Below, piece after piece: positions 43,670-52,257 of a DNA stretch of 64,000 nt (positions within the stretch are counted from its first letter, which is position 1; each line of letters starts with the position of its first letter). The stretch is from JBBROS01 sp965213845. Lineage in GTDB: Bacteria > Pseudomonadota > Alphaproteobacteria > Acetobacterales > Acetobacteraceae. A program made the position numbers and the translations under genes. The notes below the pieces were generated by a model that saw only the letters and a program-made list of their open reading frames with translations, searched no databases and was not told the DNA's origin. The stretch covers positions 310,001 to 374,000 of the forward strand of contig CBDCAI010000014.1 of NCBI GenBank assembly GCA_965213845.1, read 5' to 3'.

Positions 43670-43690
43670 TCATATTCGCCCAGCCGTCAA
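43662..43690 (-). promoter_or_regulatory. imuA promoter overlapping the LexA box
   Basis: On the minus strand TTGACG (plus 43685-43690) and ACAAAT (plus 43662-43667) are separated by 17 nt. The predicted transcription start falls at or next to the imuA ATG, suggesting a leaderless mRNA. The -35 is good, the -10 weak. Confidence 0.5.
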
Positions 43691-43761
43691 CGTACGAATC
43701 GGTCACGGGATCGACAGAAAGATTAAAGAAACTCGATAATCTACTGTTGCTGAAGCAAAGA

Positions 43762-44172
43762 TCAGCTTTGCGGTTTTACTCGTGCCCGCAACTCCCGAAA
43801 CGCTGCGACCAGGCCATCCGCACGGAACAACTCGGGATCCCGCGCCAGCGGGCCGCAGGTCTGCCCCGGTGCCGCCTCGGCGAAGCTCTCGAGCGCCTCG
43901 GCCTCGGCGAAGGACAAAGCCCCCACGACCGTGTCGCTGCCCGGGGCTGCCTTCAGGGCGGAATCGTCCGGCTGGCCCGTCCGCGTGGCGTCCAGGATCG
44001 CGGCCCGGCGCAGGTCGAACGCCCAGCCCTCGTCCCGAAGGCCGCATAGCGGCGCGAGGGCCGCGACCGTGCCCAGGCGGACCGCCTCGTCCAGCGCCGA
44101 CGGGGTCTGGCCGCGGGCCGGCGCACCCCGGCCACCCAACAGCGCCACCATCACGAGCACGCGCACCATCAT
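43762..44172 (-). CDS. Small secreted protein of unknown function
   Basis: The 136-residue protein starts at ATG 44172 behind GGAGGAGAC. It has a short signal peptide (MVRVLVMVALLGG) ending near ARGQ. The mature part is an alpha-helical ~110-residue domain with a conserved-looking CGLRDEGWAFDLRRAAI and a C-terminal TCGPLARDPE, giving two cysteines that could form a disulfide. No family recognised. Confidence 0.7.
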   Translation of the reverse strand: MMVRVLVMVALLGGRGAPARGQTPSALDEAVRLGTVAALAPLCGLRDEGWAFDLRRAAILDATRTGQPDDSALKAAPGSDTVVGALSFAEAEALESFAEAAPGQTCGPLARDPELFRADGLVAAFRELRARVKPQS

Positions 44173-44325
44173 TGTCTCCTCCGCGGCCGAGACTGCCATC
44201 CCACGCCCCGGCCGTCACGCCGCCGGTGTTGACACATGGGGGCGAACGGACGCCTCATTCCCCGCAAGAACACCGGCCCACGACAAGAAGGCCGGTCCAC
44301 TTCGACAAGAATGGGAGGTCCATGC

Positions 44326-45453
44326 ATGATCCGCCGCACCCTCGCCGGCGCGCTGGCCGTGCTCGGCGCCGTCGTTCCCGGCACGCTCCGGGCCCAGGCG
44401 CCCGCAGCTGCACCCGCCGCAAGCCCCGCCCCGGCCGCCGTTCCGCAGATCGCCTTCGACGCCGATATCGACTTCCTCAAGCTGCCGGACAACCTGTTCA
44501 TCGGCGAGGCCTCGGGCGTCGCCGTCAACTCCAAGGGTCATGTCTTCGTCTTCTCCCGCGGCAGCACCACGGGCCCGGCCTATGCCGCCGCCGCCGCCCA
44601 GCTGCTGGAGTTCGGGCCCGACGGCCAGTTCCTGCGCGAGATCGGCCACAACCTCTATGCCTGGTCGTTCTCCCACACCGTCAAGATCGACCGCGACGAC
44701 AACATCTGGGCCATGGACAAGGGTTCGGACATGATCGTCCGCTTCAACCCGGCCGGCCGGGTGACGATGGTGTTCGGCCGCAAGCAGGAGGCGTCGGACG
44801 AGGATACCGAGCCGTTGAAGCACCCCAAGCCGCCGCTGCCCGCCATCGACGGCAGCTTCCGCCAGGTGACCGACATCACCTGGGACAGCAAGGGCAACGG
44901 CTACATCAGCGACGGCTACATCAACGCCCGAGTCGGCAAGGTCTCGCCCGCGGGCGACTGGCTCGCCTCGTTCGGCGGCCCGGGCGACGGGCCCGGTCAG
45001 TTCAACACCCCGCACAGCATCGCGTCCGACGCGCAGGACCGGGTCTATGTCGCCGACCGCGGCAATCGGCGCATCCAGGTGCTGGACGTCGATGGCAAGC
45101 TGGTGCGCACCATCACGCTCGATGCCCCGTACGACCCGCAGACCAAGCCGGCGATCGGCAACATGCCGAACCAGAACCCGCCCGTGGGCACCGCCAAGAC
45201 GATGGTGGCCGGCGCCCCCTGGGCGGTGTGCATCACGCCGCCGCCGAACCAGGTGCTGTATGCGTCCGACGCCTATCCCGGGCGCATCTACAAGCTGAGC
45301 CTCGAGGGCAAGCTGTTGGGCGTGCTGGGCCAGTCCGGCAAGCAGGCCAAGCAGTTCGGCTGGATCCACGAGATCGCCTGTCCGTCGGAGAACACGCTCT
45401 ATGTCGCGGAGCTGCTGAACTGGCGCGTCCAGAAGCTCGAGCTGCGGCCGTGA
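44326..45453 (+). CDS. Secreted NHL-repeat beta-propeller (six-bladed) protein
   Basis: The 375-residue protein starts at ATG 44326, 7 nt after GGGAGG. It has a Sec signal (RRTLAGALAVLGAVVPGTLRAQA), an Ala/Pro-rich spacer and then NHL/propeller repeats with recurring D-x-x-G-N/R-x-x-x-A/V patterns, such as VADRGNRRIQVLDVDGKL and HSIASDAQDRVYV. The nearest known types are peptidyl-alpha-hydroxyglycine lyase-like/NHL proteins; no catalysis is evident. The TGA overlaps the GTG start of the next gene (GTGA), so the pair is coupled. Confidence 0.85.
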   Translation: MIRRTLAGALAVLGAVVPGTLRAQAPAAAPAASPAPAAVPQIAFDADIDFLKLPDNLFIGEASGVAVNSKGHVFVFSRGSTTGPAYAAAAAQLLEFGPDGQFLREIGHNLYAWSFSHTVKIDRDDNIWAMDKGSDMIVRFNPAGRVTMVFGRKQEASDEDTEPLKHPKPPLPAIDGSFRQVTDITWDSKGNGYISDGYINARVGKVSPAGDWLASFGGPGDGPGQFNTPHSIASDAQDRVYVADRGNRRIQVLDVDGKLVRTITLDAPYDPQTKPAIGNMPNQNPPVGTAKTMVAGAPWAVCITPPPNQVLYASDAYPGRIYKLSLEGKLLGVLGQSGKQAKQFGWIHEIACPSENTLYVAELLNWRVQKLELRP

Positions 45454-46472
45454 TCGGGCGCCGGCTGCTGCTGGGCGCAGCCGGCGCTACTTTGCTGCCC
45501 GCGAGCGGGCACGCGGAGCTCGGGGCACTGGAGGCGGCGGCCAGGAAGGAAGGGGCGGTCAGCTGGTACACCGCCCACACCGATGGCGAGACCGCGAACC
45601 TGGTTGCCCAGGGCTTCATGACCCTATATCCGGACATCCGGGTCAGCGTCGTGCGAACGACGGCGCAGGTGGCGTATCAGCGCCTGCTGCAGGACCTGAA
45701 GAACGGCATCCCGCCCTGCGACGTGTTCAGCTCGACGGATCTCGGGCATGACGTAACGCTCGCCCAGCAAGGAAAGTTCGCCAAGTACACGCCTGAGAAC
45801 GCACAATACCTGCTTCCTGATTTCGTGGGCCTGGACCCCGGCGGGACGTTCTATCCCACGCTGTCGGAGTTGGTGATCCCCATCTACAACAGCCAGCGGG
45901 TGAAGGCGGCCAACGCGCCGAAGTCCTGGACGGACCTGCTGGACCCGCGCTGGCGCAACCAGGTCTCGGTCGGCCATCCCGCCTATAGCGGCACGGTCGG
46001 CACCTGGGTGGTGGCGATGAAGAAGCTGTATGGCTGGTCGTATTTCGAGCGGCTCGAGCGGAACAAGCCGCTGATCGGGCGCTCGGTCAACGACGCCGTG
46101 GGCGTGCTCAACTCCGGGGAGCGGATCGTCGCCGCGGGCCCGTCCGGGCTCAGCCAGGTCTCGGCCGAGCGTGGCAACCCCATCGGCCTGGTGGCGCCCA
46201 GCGACGGGGCGGTGGTCATCGTGTCGCCGTCGGCGGTGATGGCGGCCGCGGCGCACCCGAATGCCGGGCGGTTGTTCCTGGAGTTTCTGTTGGGTCCGGA
46301 CAACGCCCGCATCTCGGCCGAGGTGCGGCGCGTGCCCGTGCGCAGCGGCGCGCCGGCCACGCCCGGGGACGCGATGCTGCAGGGCGTGAAGACCGTGCGT
46401 CTGACCACGGCGGAGATCGTGCGGGACATGCAGGACGTGATCGAGCAGTGGCGCGACACGTTCGGGGGCTGA
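45450..46472 (+). CDS. ABC transporter solute-binding protein (iron/spermidine-type)
   Basis: The 340-residue protein begins at GTG 45450 with a signal (MIGRRLLLGAAGATLLPASG, possibly Tat). It is a type-2 periplasmic binding fold: SWYTAHTDGETANLVAQGF, DVFSSTDLGHDVTLAQQG, PSWDLLDPRW-like SWTDLLDPRWRNQ, and a C-terminal binding cleft part LVAPSDGAVVIVSPSAV. These match FbpA/putative iron or ferric-type binding proteins (SBP_bac_8/11). No permease or ATPase follows, so it pairs with a remote transporter. Ligand unknown. Confidence 0.82.
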   Translation: MIGRRLLLGAAGATLLPASGHAELGALEAAARKEGAVSWYTAHTDGETANLVAQGFMTLYPDIRVSVVRTTAQVAYQRLLQDLKNGIPPCDVFSSTDLGHDVTLAQQGKFAKYTPENAQYLLPDFVGLDPGGTFYPTLSELVIPIYNSQRVKAANAPKSWTDLLDPRWRNQVSVGHPAYSGTVGTWVVAMKKLYGWSYFERLERNKPLIGRSVNDAVGVLNSGERIVAAGPSGLSQVSAERGNPIGLVAPSDGAVVIVSPSAVMAAAAHPNAGRLFLEFLLGPDNARISAEVRRVPVRSGAPATPGDAMLQGVKTVRLTTAEIVRDMQDVIEQWRDTFGG

Positions 46473-46611
46473 GCCCGTCCTGACCGGCGCCCCCGGGAAC
46501 CCGATGTTTCCGTGATCCCGAACTTCTGGCGAACCGAGGAGTAGCTTAGAACGTTGATGCTGCATTGCCGGGTCGCTTGACCCGTCCTGCCATGCCGTGA
46601 AAGGGCTTATC

Positions 46612-46686
46612 GTGAACAACATCATCTACATCGTCGGTCTCGTCGTGGTCGTCATCGCCGTGCTGTCCTTCTTCGGGCTTCGCTGA
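46612..46686 (+). CDS. 24-aa single-span membrane peptide
   Basis: GTG 46612 after AAAGGG (6-nt spacing) encodes 24 residues: a hydrophilic MNNIIYIV, one hydrophobic helix and a FFGLR end. The whole peptide is one membrane span. The compact shape and clean ribosome site make a real gene likely, and similar micro-membrane proteins are widespread in alphaproteobacteria from memory. Function unknown. It is too short for usual gene calling. Confidence 0.7.
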   Translation: MNNIIYIVGLVVVVIAVLSFFGLR

Positions 46687-46705
46687 TCCCATAGCCGGTC
46701 TGCTG

Positions 46706-47024
46706 TCAGGGCTGGCGTGACAGCAACGCGCGCAAGGGGGCCCGGCCAGTCCGGTTGGGCCCCTTGGTGCCGGTCCGTCCGCGAGGCTTTGGAAGCGCGA
46801 CCTGCGCCGAGGGCGCGTCGGTGGTCTTGCAGCGTCCACGACGACGGGCCTGGGAACGCACCAGGGCGACGAACCCCGCAGCCGGCAGACTCAGGCTCGC
46901 GGGCTCCGGAACGTTCTGCGGCGCTGCAGCCAAGGTGAACACGACTGCGGAGCTCGTGTCGAAGGCACCGATGGTCCGCGTGCCGTCGCTGTAACTCAGC
47001 ACTCCTGGAAAGGTGCCTTCGCCA
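46706..47024 (-). pseudogene. Remnant of a PEP-CTERM protein (C-terminal part)
   Basis: The minus-strand frame encodes TFPGVLSYSDGTRTIGAFD, then VFTLAAAPQNVPEPASLSLPAAGFVALV and an Arg cluster, a clear PEP-CTERM sorting signal. There is no start, signal peptide or body: the frame begins at the stop of the overlapping binding-protein gene. After the Arg cluster it reads on ~40 residues. It looks like a gene truncated at its 5' end. Confidence 0.6.
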
Positions 47025-48629
47025 TTACACCGGCGCAACGCTGAGCTGGGTGAAGTCCTGGTACCAGGACTGCGCCTGGCGGAAGCCTTTCACGCGCGGG
47101 CTGAGGGCGCGGGGGTTGAGGTCGTGGACGACGAACACCCAGGGGGCGTCGTCGACGATGCGGGCGTGGGCCTGGGCGATCAGGGCGTCCCGCGGAGCGG
47201 GATCGAAGGTGGCGAAGGCCTGGCTGAGCAGCGCGTCCACCTCGGGGTTGCGGTACAGGCTCCAGTTGGAGCCGTTGGGTGGCATGGACGAGCCGTGGAA
47301 GTTCAGGAACAGCTGGGTGGGATCCGAGATCGGCAGGCCGTGGTTGACGACGTCCCGGTGGGGCGTTCCCGGCGCTTCGGGGCTGGTGCGCATGGTGGTC
47401 AGCATGGTGCCCCAGTCGACGACCTCATAGTCCACGACGATGCCCAGCTCGGCGTAGCTCTGCTGGACGAACTCCGCCATGGGCAGCGGGATCATGTTGC
47501 CCGACCCGGCGGTCGGCACCTGGACCTTCAGGACCAGCTTCTTGCCGGGGCCGTAGCCCGCCTCGGTCAACAGGCGCCGGGCACGGTCGGGGTCGTAGGC
47601 GTAGTGCTCGGCCGGGCTGCCGAAATACTTGCTGCTCTCGGGCCAGGGGCCTCGGGCGGCCACGGCGGTCCCGGCCAGCAGCTCGATCATCGCGGCACGG
47701 TCCAGGCCGTAGTTCAGCGCCAGCCGCACCCGGCGGTCATGGATCGGCGACGAATTCGCGTTGTTCGCGTGCCAGGCCCAGACGTGCGGATAAGGCTTGG
47801 TCACGATGTCGAACCCGGCGCCCTTCAGCGAAGGCAGCGAGTCGGGCGCGGGATACTCGATCCAGTCCACCTGGCCCGAGCGCAGCGCCGCCACCCGGGT
47901 GTTGGAATCCGGGATGGGCAGCAGGACCAGCTTGTCGATCTTGGGGATGCGCGTCCTGTCCCAGTAGTCGGCGTTGCGCGACAGCTCGAGCGAGGTGCGC
48001 TGCGTGCGGCGGTCGAGCCGGAACGGCCCGGTGCCGGCCGGGGCGGACTGGAAGGCGAGCCAGTTGCCGGCCTTCGCGTACTGCCGGGGGCTGACGATGA
48101 ACACGCGCGACAGCAGGTAGGGCAGCATGCTGAACGGCTCGGCGGTGAACAGCGCCAGGTGGGTGTCGTCGATCTTCTCGTAACGCTGCACCTGGGAGGT
48201 GTAGGTGCGGTAGCTGATGGCCTGGGTATGGTCGAAATGGGCGGCCTTGTCGTTCAGGTGGCGGTCGAAGTTCCACAGGATGTCGTCGACCGTCAGCGTC
48301 GTGCCGTCGTGGAAGCGGACGCCCTGACGCAGGGTGAAGACCCAGCGGCGGTGGTCGGCCGGGTCGATGTGCCAGTCCGTGGCGAGGCCCGGGGTGAGGT
48401 CGGCGAAGGCGTCGGTGTCGGTGAAGTCCCAGTTCACCAGGGCGTCATACAGCGTGTAGCCGGCGAAGCGGCCCCCTTCGCTGCCGTTGTCCGGGATGCC
48501 GCCGGTGGTCGGCACGTCCGAGGTGGTCATCCCGATCCGCAGGGTCTGCACCGCCGGCTGGGCGGCGGCGGGCCGGGCCGGGTCCGCGAGGGCCAGGGTG
48601 GGCAGGGCGAGCAGGGTGCGGCGGCGCAT
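47025..48629 (-). CDS. Peptide/nickel-type ABC transporter substrate-binding protein (SBP_bac_5)
   Basis: The 534-residue protein has a signal (RRTLLALPTLALADPARPAAA) and the SBP_bac_5 order: LYDALVNWDF, ATDWHIDPADHRRWVFTLRQGVRFHDGTTLTVDDI, LNYGLDRAAMIELLAG and LLTEAGYGPGKKLVLKV. These bind oligopeptides or similar. Its ATG overlaps the amidase stop (ATGA), and no permease genes follow. It probably feeds the amidase's substrate or vice versa; the link is inferred. Confidence 0.88.
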   Translation of the reverse strand: MRRRTLLALPTLALADPARPAAAQPAVQTLRIGMTTSDVPTTGGIPDNGSEGGRFAGYTLYDALVNWDFTDTDAFADLTPGLATDWHIDPADHRRWVFTLRQGVRFHDGTTLTVDDILWNFDRHLNDKAAHFDHTQAISYRTYTSQVQRYEKIDDTHLALFTAEPFSMLPYLLSRVFIVSPRQYAKAGNWLAFQSAPAGTGPFRLDRRTQRTSLELSRNADYWDRTRIPKIDKLVLLPIPDSNTRVAALRSGQVDWIEYPAPDSLPSLKGAGFDIVTKPYPHVWAWHANNANSSPIHDRRVRLALNYGLDRAAMIELLAGTAVAARGPWPESSKYFGSPAEHYAYDPDRARRLLTEAGYGPGKKLVLKVQVPTAGSGNMIPLPMAEFVQQSYAELGIVVDYEVVDWGTMLTTMRTSPEAPGTPHRDVVNHGLPISDPTQLFLNFHGSSMPPNGSNWSLYRNPEVDALLSQAFATFDPAPRDALIAQAHARIVDDAPWVFVVHDLNPRALSPRVKGFRQAQSWYQDFTQLSVAPV

Positions 48630-50974
48630 CAGACGGGTGCTCCCGGGACATGAGGGGCGATGGGGCCGAAGGCGGGCGGGGGGATCCGCCGGCGCGACGC
48701 GGCCTCGTAGCTGGAGGCGACCCGGAGCAGCACGCCCTCCTGGCCGGGCTCGGCCCGGAACACGAGCGAGAAGGGCAGGCCGGGTGCGGCGAGCGGCGTC
48801 GGCACATCGGACAGGGTGGGCACATACGATCGGCCGTCCGCGGACAGCGTGAACACGGGGTCGTAGGCGGTGGTGACGTAGCCCGCCGGGACCAGCATCT
48901 CCGTCAGCCCGGCGTTCGGGCCATACATCGTCTCGGCGCGCAGGTTCTGCTGGGTGCCGGGTTCGATGGCGCCACCGATCTTGGCAGGCGGCAGCGGGGT
49001 GTGCAGCCGCACCAGGACGTCGAGCCCGTTCTCGATCAGGACCATCATGTCCACCCGGCGCAGCAGCTCGCGCAGCATGATGCGCTCGTCCACGCCCTGC
49101 CGGCCGCCGAGGCGGTTGCGGGGGTCGGTCACCTCCTCCCAGTTCTTGAAGGCGGCGCGCTGGTCGTCGCCCCAGAACTTGGAGCGGGCGTTCAGGGTGG
49201 GCCAGTCGGTCAGCGTCTCGACGAAGCCCAGCACCCGCCAGTCGGCGGCGCGTCGCGTCAGGTACTGCGGGATGTGGAAGCGGAACGCCATCGCCAGCTC
49301 CTGCTGCTGGACCGTCGCGATGTCGAGGTTGGCGGGCGGGGCGATGCGTCCTTCCGCCAGCTCGACCATGTAGTCGATGGGCGCCATGGTGCCGGTGCCG
49401 AACACCTGGCCCGGCAGGAACTCGGTGGGCGTGACGGCGGCGGCGAAGTCGGGGAAGACCGGCTTGCCGTTTGGGCCGACGCGGAACAGCAGGTCCGGCA
49501 TGAACACCGGCACCAGGCGCGCGAGGGCCCGGCGGAAGTCAGTGCGCATCGCCTCGACGGTGGGGTCGGGCGTCCAGAGCGGGTCTCCCGATTCGACCAG
49601 TGTCGCGCCCAGCGTGTCGCCCAGCACCGCCTTGATCTCGGCCGCGGCGGCGGTGGTGATGGGCTCCACCAGCTTGGGCCCGGGCAGCATCGACTCGCGG
49701 ATGATGCCGATGCGCAGGTCCGAAAGCGCCCCTGGCGGCGCACTGGCCACGACATGCGGCGCGTAGCCGCCGGCCAGGACTGACGAGCGGGGCACGGTCG
49801 TGTAGGGGTCGCGCGGGTCGTAATAGCCGTGCACGGGGTCCTTCAGCGCGTCCAGCACCAGGGCGGCGTCGCTGATGCGCCGGGCATGGATGCCGGTGCG
49901 GTCGCAGTAGATGTCGGCGCCGATCGCCCCACCGTCGAAGCCGAGCATCGCCTTGTGCGGCAGGATCAGCGCGACGGCGTTGTGGTTGGACGGGCCGCGG
50001 CACGAGGCGCGGGTCTCCTCGCCCAGGCTGCACATCACCAGGTTGGTGCTGACCGACAGCGCGGAGCCGGAGCTGGAGCCGAGCGAGGCCGAGCGCGTGG
50101 TGTCGTACGGGTTGGACGGGTTCCCGGCCCAGGTGCTGCGTTGGTAGCCCAGGGTCGAGGGCAGCACCTTATCCGGCGTGTGGCGGCCGCCGGGGTCGCC
50201 GGCGCGGCCGTTGTACTCGGTGTTGACGGCCTTGGCGAAGATGATGGCGCCCTTGCGGCGCAGCTGGTCCACCAGGATGTGGTCGCGCGCCGGGACGTCG
50301 ATGTCATAGGCCGCGTCGCCGCCACCGGTGGAGCGCATGTCCTTCGTGTCGAACGGGTCCTTGAACGAGAACACGACGCCGTACATCGGCATGGCAACCA
50401 GGTCGGGTGCGCTGCCGTGCTCGGCGTCCAGCGCGGCGGCGTGTTCCAGCGCGTCGGGCATGTGGCGGAACATCTCGCACACCGGCGGTGCGCCGGGGGG
50501 CAGGGGGCCCATCGAGGGATGCCGGTCGAAGTCGCCGCGGCACGTCACGGAGCGTTCGCCGCGGATGTTGATCGTGCCGAGCGCGTTGACCTGGCCCGCA
50601 TCGGGGATGCCGGCGAGCATGCCGAACTGCTGATGGACGGCCGGGTCGCTGGCGGTGGGCTCCATCCGCCCGAACTCGAGCGGCGGCCCGCAATACCGGT
50701 CGAGCTCGGGCAGGATCGTGCCGGCGGCGACGGTCGCGGTGGGGAAGGTGAGGGGTGCGCCGCCGCGCTGGGCGCCGGGCACGGCCGGCACGGGGGCGCC
50801 GTCGGCGGTGACCAGCATGTTCGACGTGCCGTTGAAGGCGCGGACGCGGGCGATGTAGTGCTGCACGGTGGCCAGAACGGTGGTGCGGCCGGACCGGATG
50901 GCGGCCTGCAGCTCGCCGATCGTCGCCTCTTCGAGGCAGAACGGTCCCGTCTGCTGCGTGGTCTGCTGCTTCAT
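48629..50974 (-). CDS. Long amidase-signature protein with insertion and extension
   Basis: The start ATG 50974 gives 781 residues, far longer than the ~470-550 of most amidase-signature enzymes. Catalytic Lys is K205 in VFSFKDPFD. The Ser-cisSer region is SLGSSSGSALS (cis-Ser about S302) and the nucleophile block is GEETRASCRGPS with S324, instead of the usual GTDTGGSIRxPA; the two glycines are replaced by Arg and Ala. An insert of ~120 residues lies between VRAFN (near 46) and AALDAE (near 180). About 230 residues after ~550 are not recognised. It likely hydrolyses an amide; activity could be altered. No signal peptide. Confidence 0.8.
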   Translation of the reverse strand: MKQQTTQQTGPFCLEEATIGELQAAIRSGRTTVLATVQHYIARVRAFNGTSNMLVTADGAPVPAVPGAQRGGAPLTFPTATVAAGTILPELDRYCGPPLEFGRMEPTASDPAVHQQFGMLAGIPDAGQVNALGTINIRGERSVTCRGDFDRHPSMGPLPPGAPPVCEMFRHMPDALEHAAALDAEHGSAPDLVAMPMYGVVFSFKDPFDTKDMRSTGGGDAAYDIDVPARDHILVDQLRRKGAIIFAKAVNTEYNGRAGDPGGRHTPDKVLPSTLGYQRSTWAGNPSNPYDTTRSASLGSSSGSALSVSTNLVMCSLGEETRASCRGPSNHNAVALILPHKAMLGFDGGAIGADIYCDRTGIHARRISDAALVLDALKDPVHGYYDPRDPYTTVPRSSVLAGGYAPHVVASAPPGALSDLRIGIIRESMLPGPKLVEPITTAAAAEIKAVLGDTLGATLVESGDPLWTPDPTVEAMRTDFRRALARLVPVFMPDLLFRVGPNGKPVFPDFAAAVTPTEFLPGQVFGTGTMAPIDYMVELAEGRIAPPANLDIATVQQQELAMAFRFHIPQYLTRRAADWRVLGFVETLTDWPTLNARSKFWGDDQRAAFKNWEEVTDPRNRLGGRQGVDERIMLRELLRRVDMMVLIENGLDVLVRLHTPLPPAKIGGAIEPGTQQNLRAETMYGPNAGLTEMLVPAGYVTTAYDPVFTLSADGRSYVPTLSDVPTPLAAPGLPFSLVFRAEPGQEGVLLRVASSYEAASRRRIPPPAFGPIAPHVPGAPV

Positions 50975-51100
50975 GGAGCGGTTCCTCGTCCAGGCGTGGT
51001 CAATGGAGCTGGCGCTGCAAAGCGGATGCCACCGGCGGCGGCGCCCCGGCAGGTGGGCGGGTTTCGTCCAAGGCACAAACTGCACTAGAACCCCCCCGCC

Positions 51101-52255
51101 ATGACCGACGACCCACCCCCGAGCCCGGCGCTGCTGCCGACCGGCCTGATCGATCTGCTGCCGCCCGAGGCGGAGGCGGAGGCGGTCGCCGTCGGCCGCT
51201 TGATGAAAGTGTTCGTCAGCCACGGCTACGAACGGGTGAAGCCGCCGTTGGTCGAGTTCGCCGACGGGCTGCTGGCCGGCACCGGGGCGGCGATGAACGA
51301 CCAGACGTTCCGCCTGATGGACCCCGACACCAACCGCATGCTGGGCCTGCGGGCCGACATGACGCCGCAGGTGTCGCGCATCGCCACGACGCGGCTCGCG
51401 GGGCGGCCGCGACCGCTGCGGCTTTCGTATGCCGGGCAGTGCCTGCGGGTGCGGGGCGGCCAGATCGACCCGAATCGCCAGGTGGCGCAGGCCGGGATCG
51501 AGCTGATCGGGCCCGACTCGCCGGAAGCGGATGCGGAGATGGTGCTGCTGGCGGCCGAGGCGCTGGCGGCGCTGGGGCTCACGCGGCTGAGTTTCGACCT
51601 GACGATGCCAACCCTGGCGCCGGCACTGCTGGACGACGCCGGCATCCATGGCCCGGTCCGCACGACCTTGACACGCGCGCTGGACCGCAAGGATGCGGCG
51701 GTGGTGGCGCAGCATGGGGGGCCGATCGCCGGGCTGCTGACCGATCTTCTGCTGGCCGCCGGGCCTGTCGGGCCTGCGCTCGATGTGCTGGAACGGGCCC
51801 GGCTCGGCCCGGCGCCCGCCTTGCTCCGAGACCGGCTGCGCGCCAGCCTGCAGGCGATCCGCGCCCGCGCGCCCGGGCTGCGGCTGACGCTCGATCCTCT
51901 GGAGTTCCGCGGCTTCCGTTATCACACGGGCCTGTGCCTCATGGTGTTCGCCCCCGGCAGCGCGCAGGAGGTCGGGCGCGGCGGGCGATATCTGTCGGGC
52001 GATGCGGAGCCGGCGACGGGGCTGACGCTGTTCCCCGACGTGATCCTGCGCGTCTGCCCGGCGCCCGCGGGCCGCCTGCGGGCGTTCCTGCCCTGGGGGG
52101 CCGAGGCCGGGCAGGGGGCCCGCCTGCGGGAAGCCGGGTATGCGACGATCTCGGCGCTGGACGCCGCTGCCGATCCTGTGGCCGAGGCGCTGCGCCTGCG
52201 CTGCACCCACATCCTGAGGGACGGCGTCGCCGCCCCGCTGAACCCGGAGAGTTGA
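51101..52255 (+). CDS. hisZ: ATP phosphoribosyltransferase regulatory subunit HisZ
   Basis: The 384-residue protein is a histidyl-tRNA synthetase paralogue that activates short HisG in histidine synthesis. It has the class II synthetase-like entry LLPTGLIDLLPPEAEAEAV, VGRLMKVFVSHGYERVKPP, QTFRLMDPDTNRML and LRADMTPQVSRIATTRL. It lacks the tRNA anticodon domain. The 3' end is 2 bp before purA. Confidence 0.93.
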   Translation: MTDDPPPSPALLPTGLIDLLPPEAEAEAVAVGRLMKVFVSHGYERVKPPLVEFADGLLAGTGAAMNDQTFRLMDPDTNRMLGLRADMTPQVSRIATTRLAGRPRPLRLSYAGQCLRVRGGQIDPNRQVAQAGIELIGPDSPEADAEMVLLAAEALAALGLTRLSFDLTMPTLAPALLDDAGIHGPVRTTLTRALDRKDAAVVAQHGGPIAGLLTDLLLAAGPVGPALDVLERARLGPAPALLRDRLRASLQAIRARAPGLRLTLDPLEFRGFRYHTGLCLMVFAPGSAQEVGRGGRYLSGDAEPATGLTLFPDVILRVCPAPAGRLRAFLPWGAEAGQGARLREAGYATISALDAAADPVAEALRLRCTHILRDGVAAPLNPES

Positions 52256-52257
52256 GC

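Noticed and set aside
46706..47038. An intact small PEP-CTERM gene
   Set aside because: No start codon other than a TTG inside the neighbour's 3' end and no signal peptide; treated as a remnant.
50975..52210. N-terminal extension of the amidase frame
   Set aside because: It overlaps hisZ antisense; ATG 50974 is the natural start.
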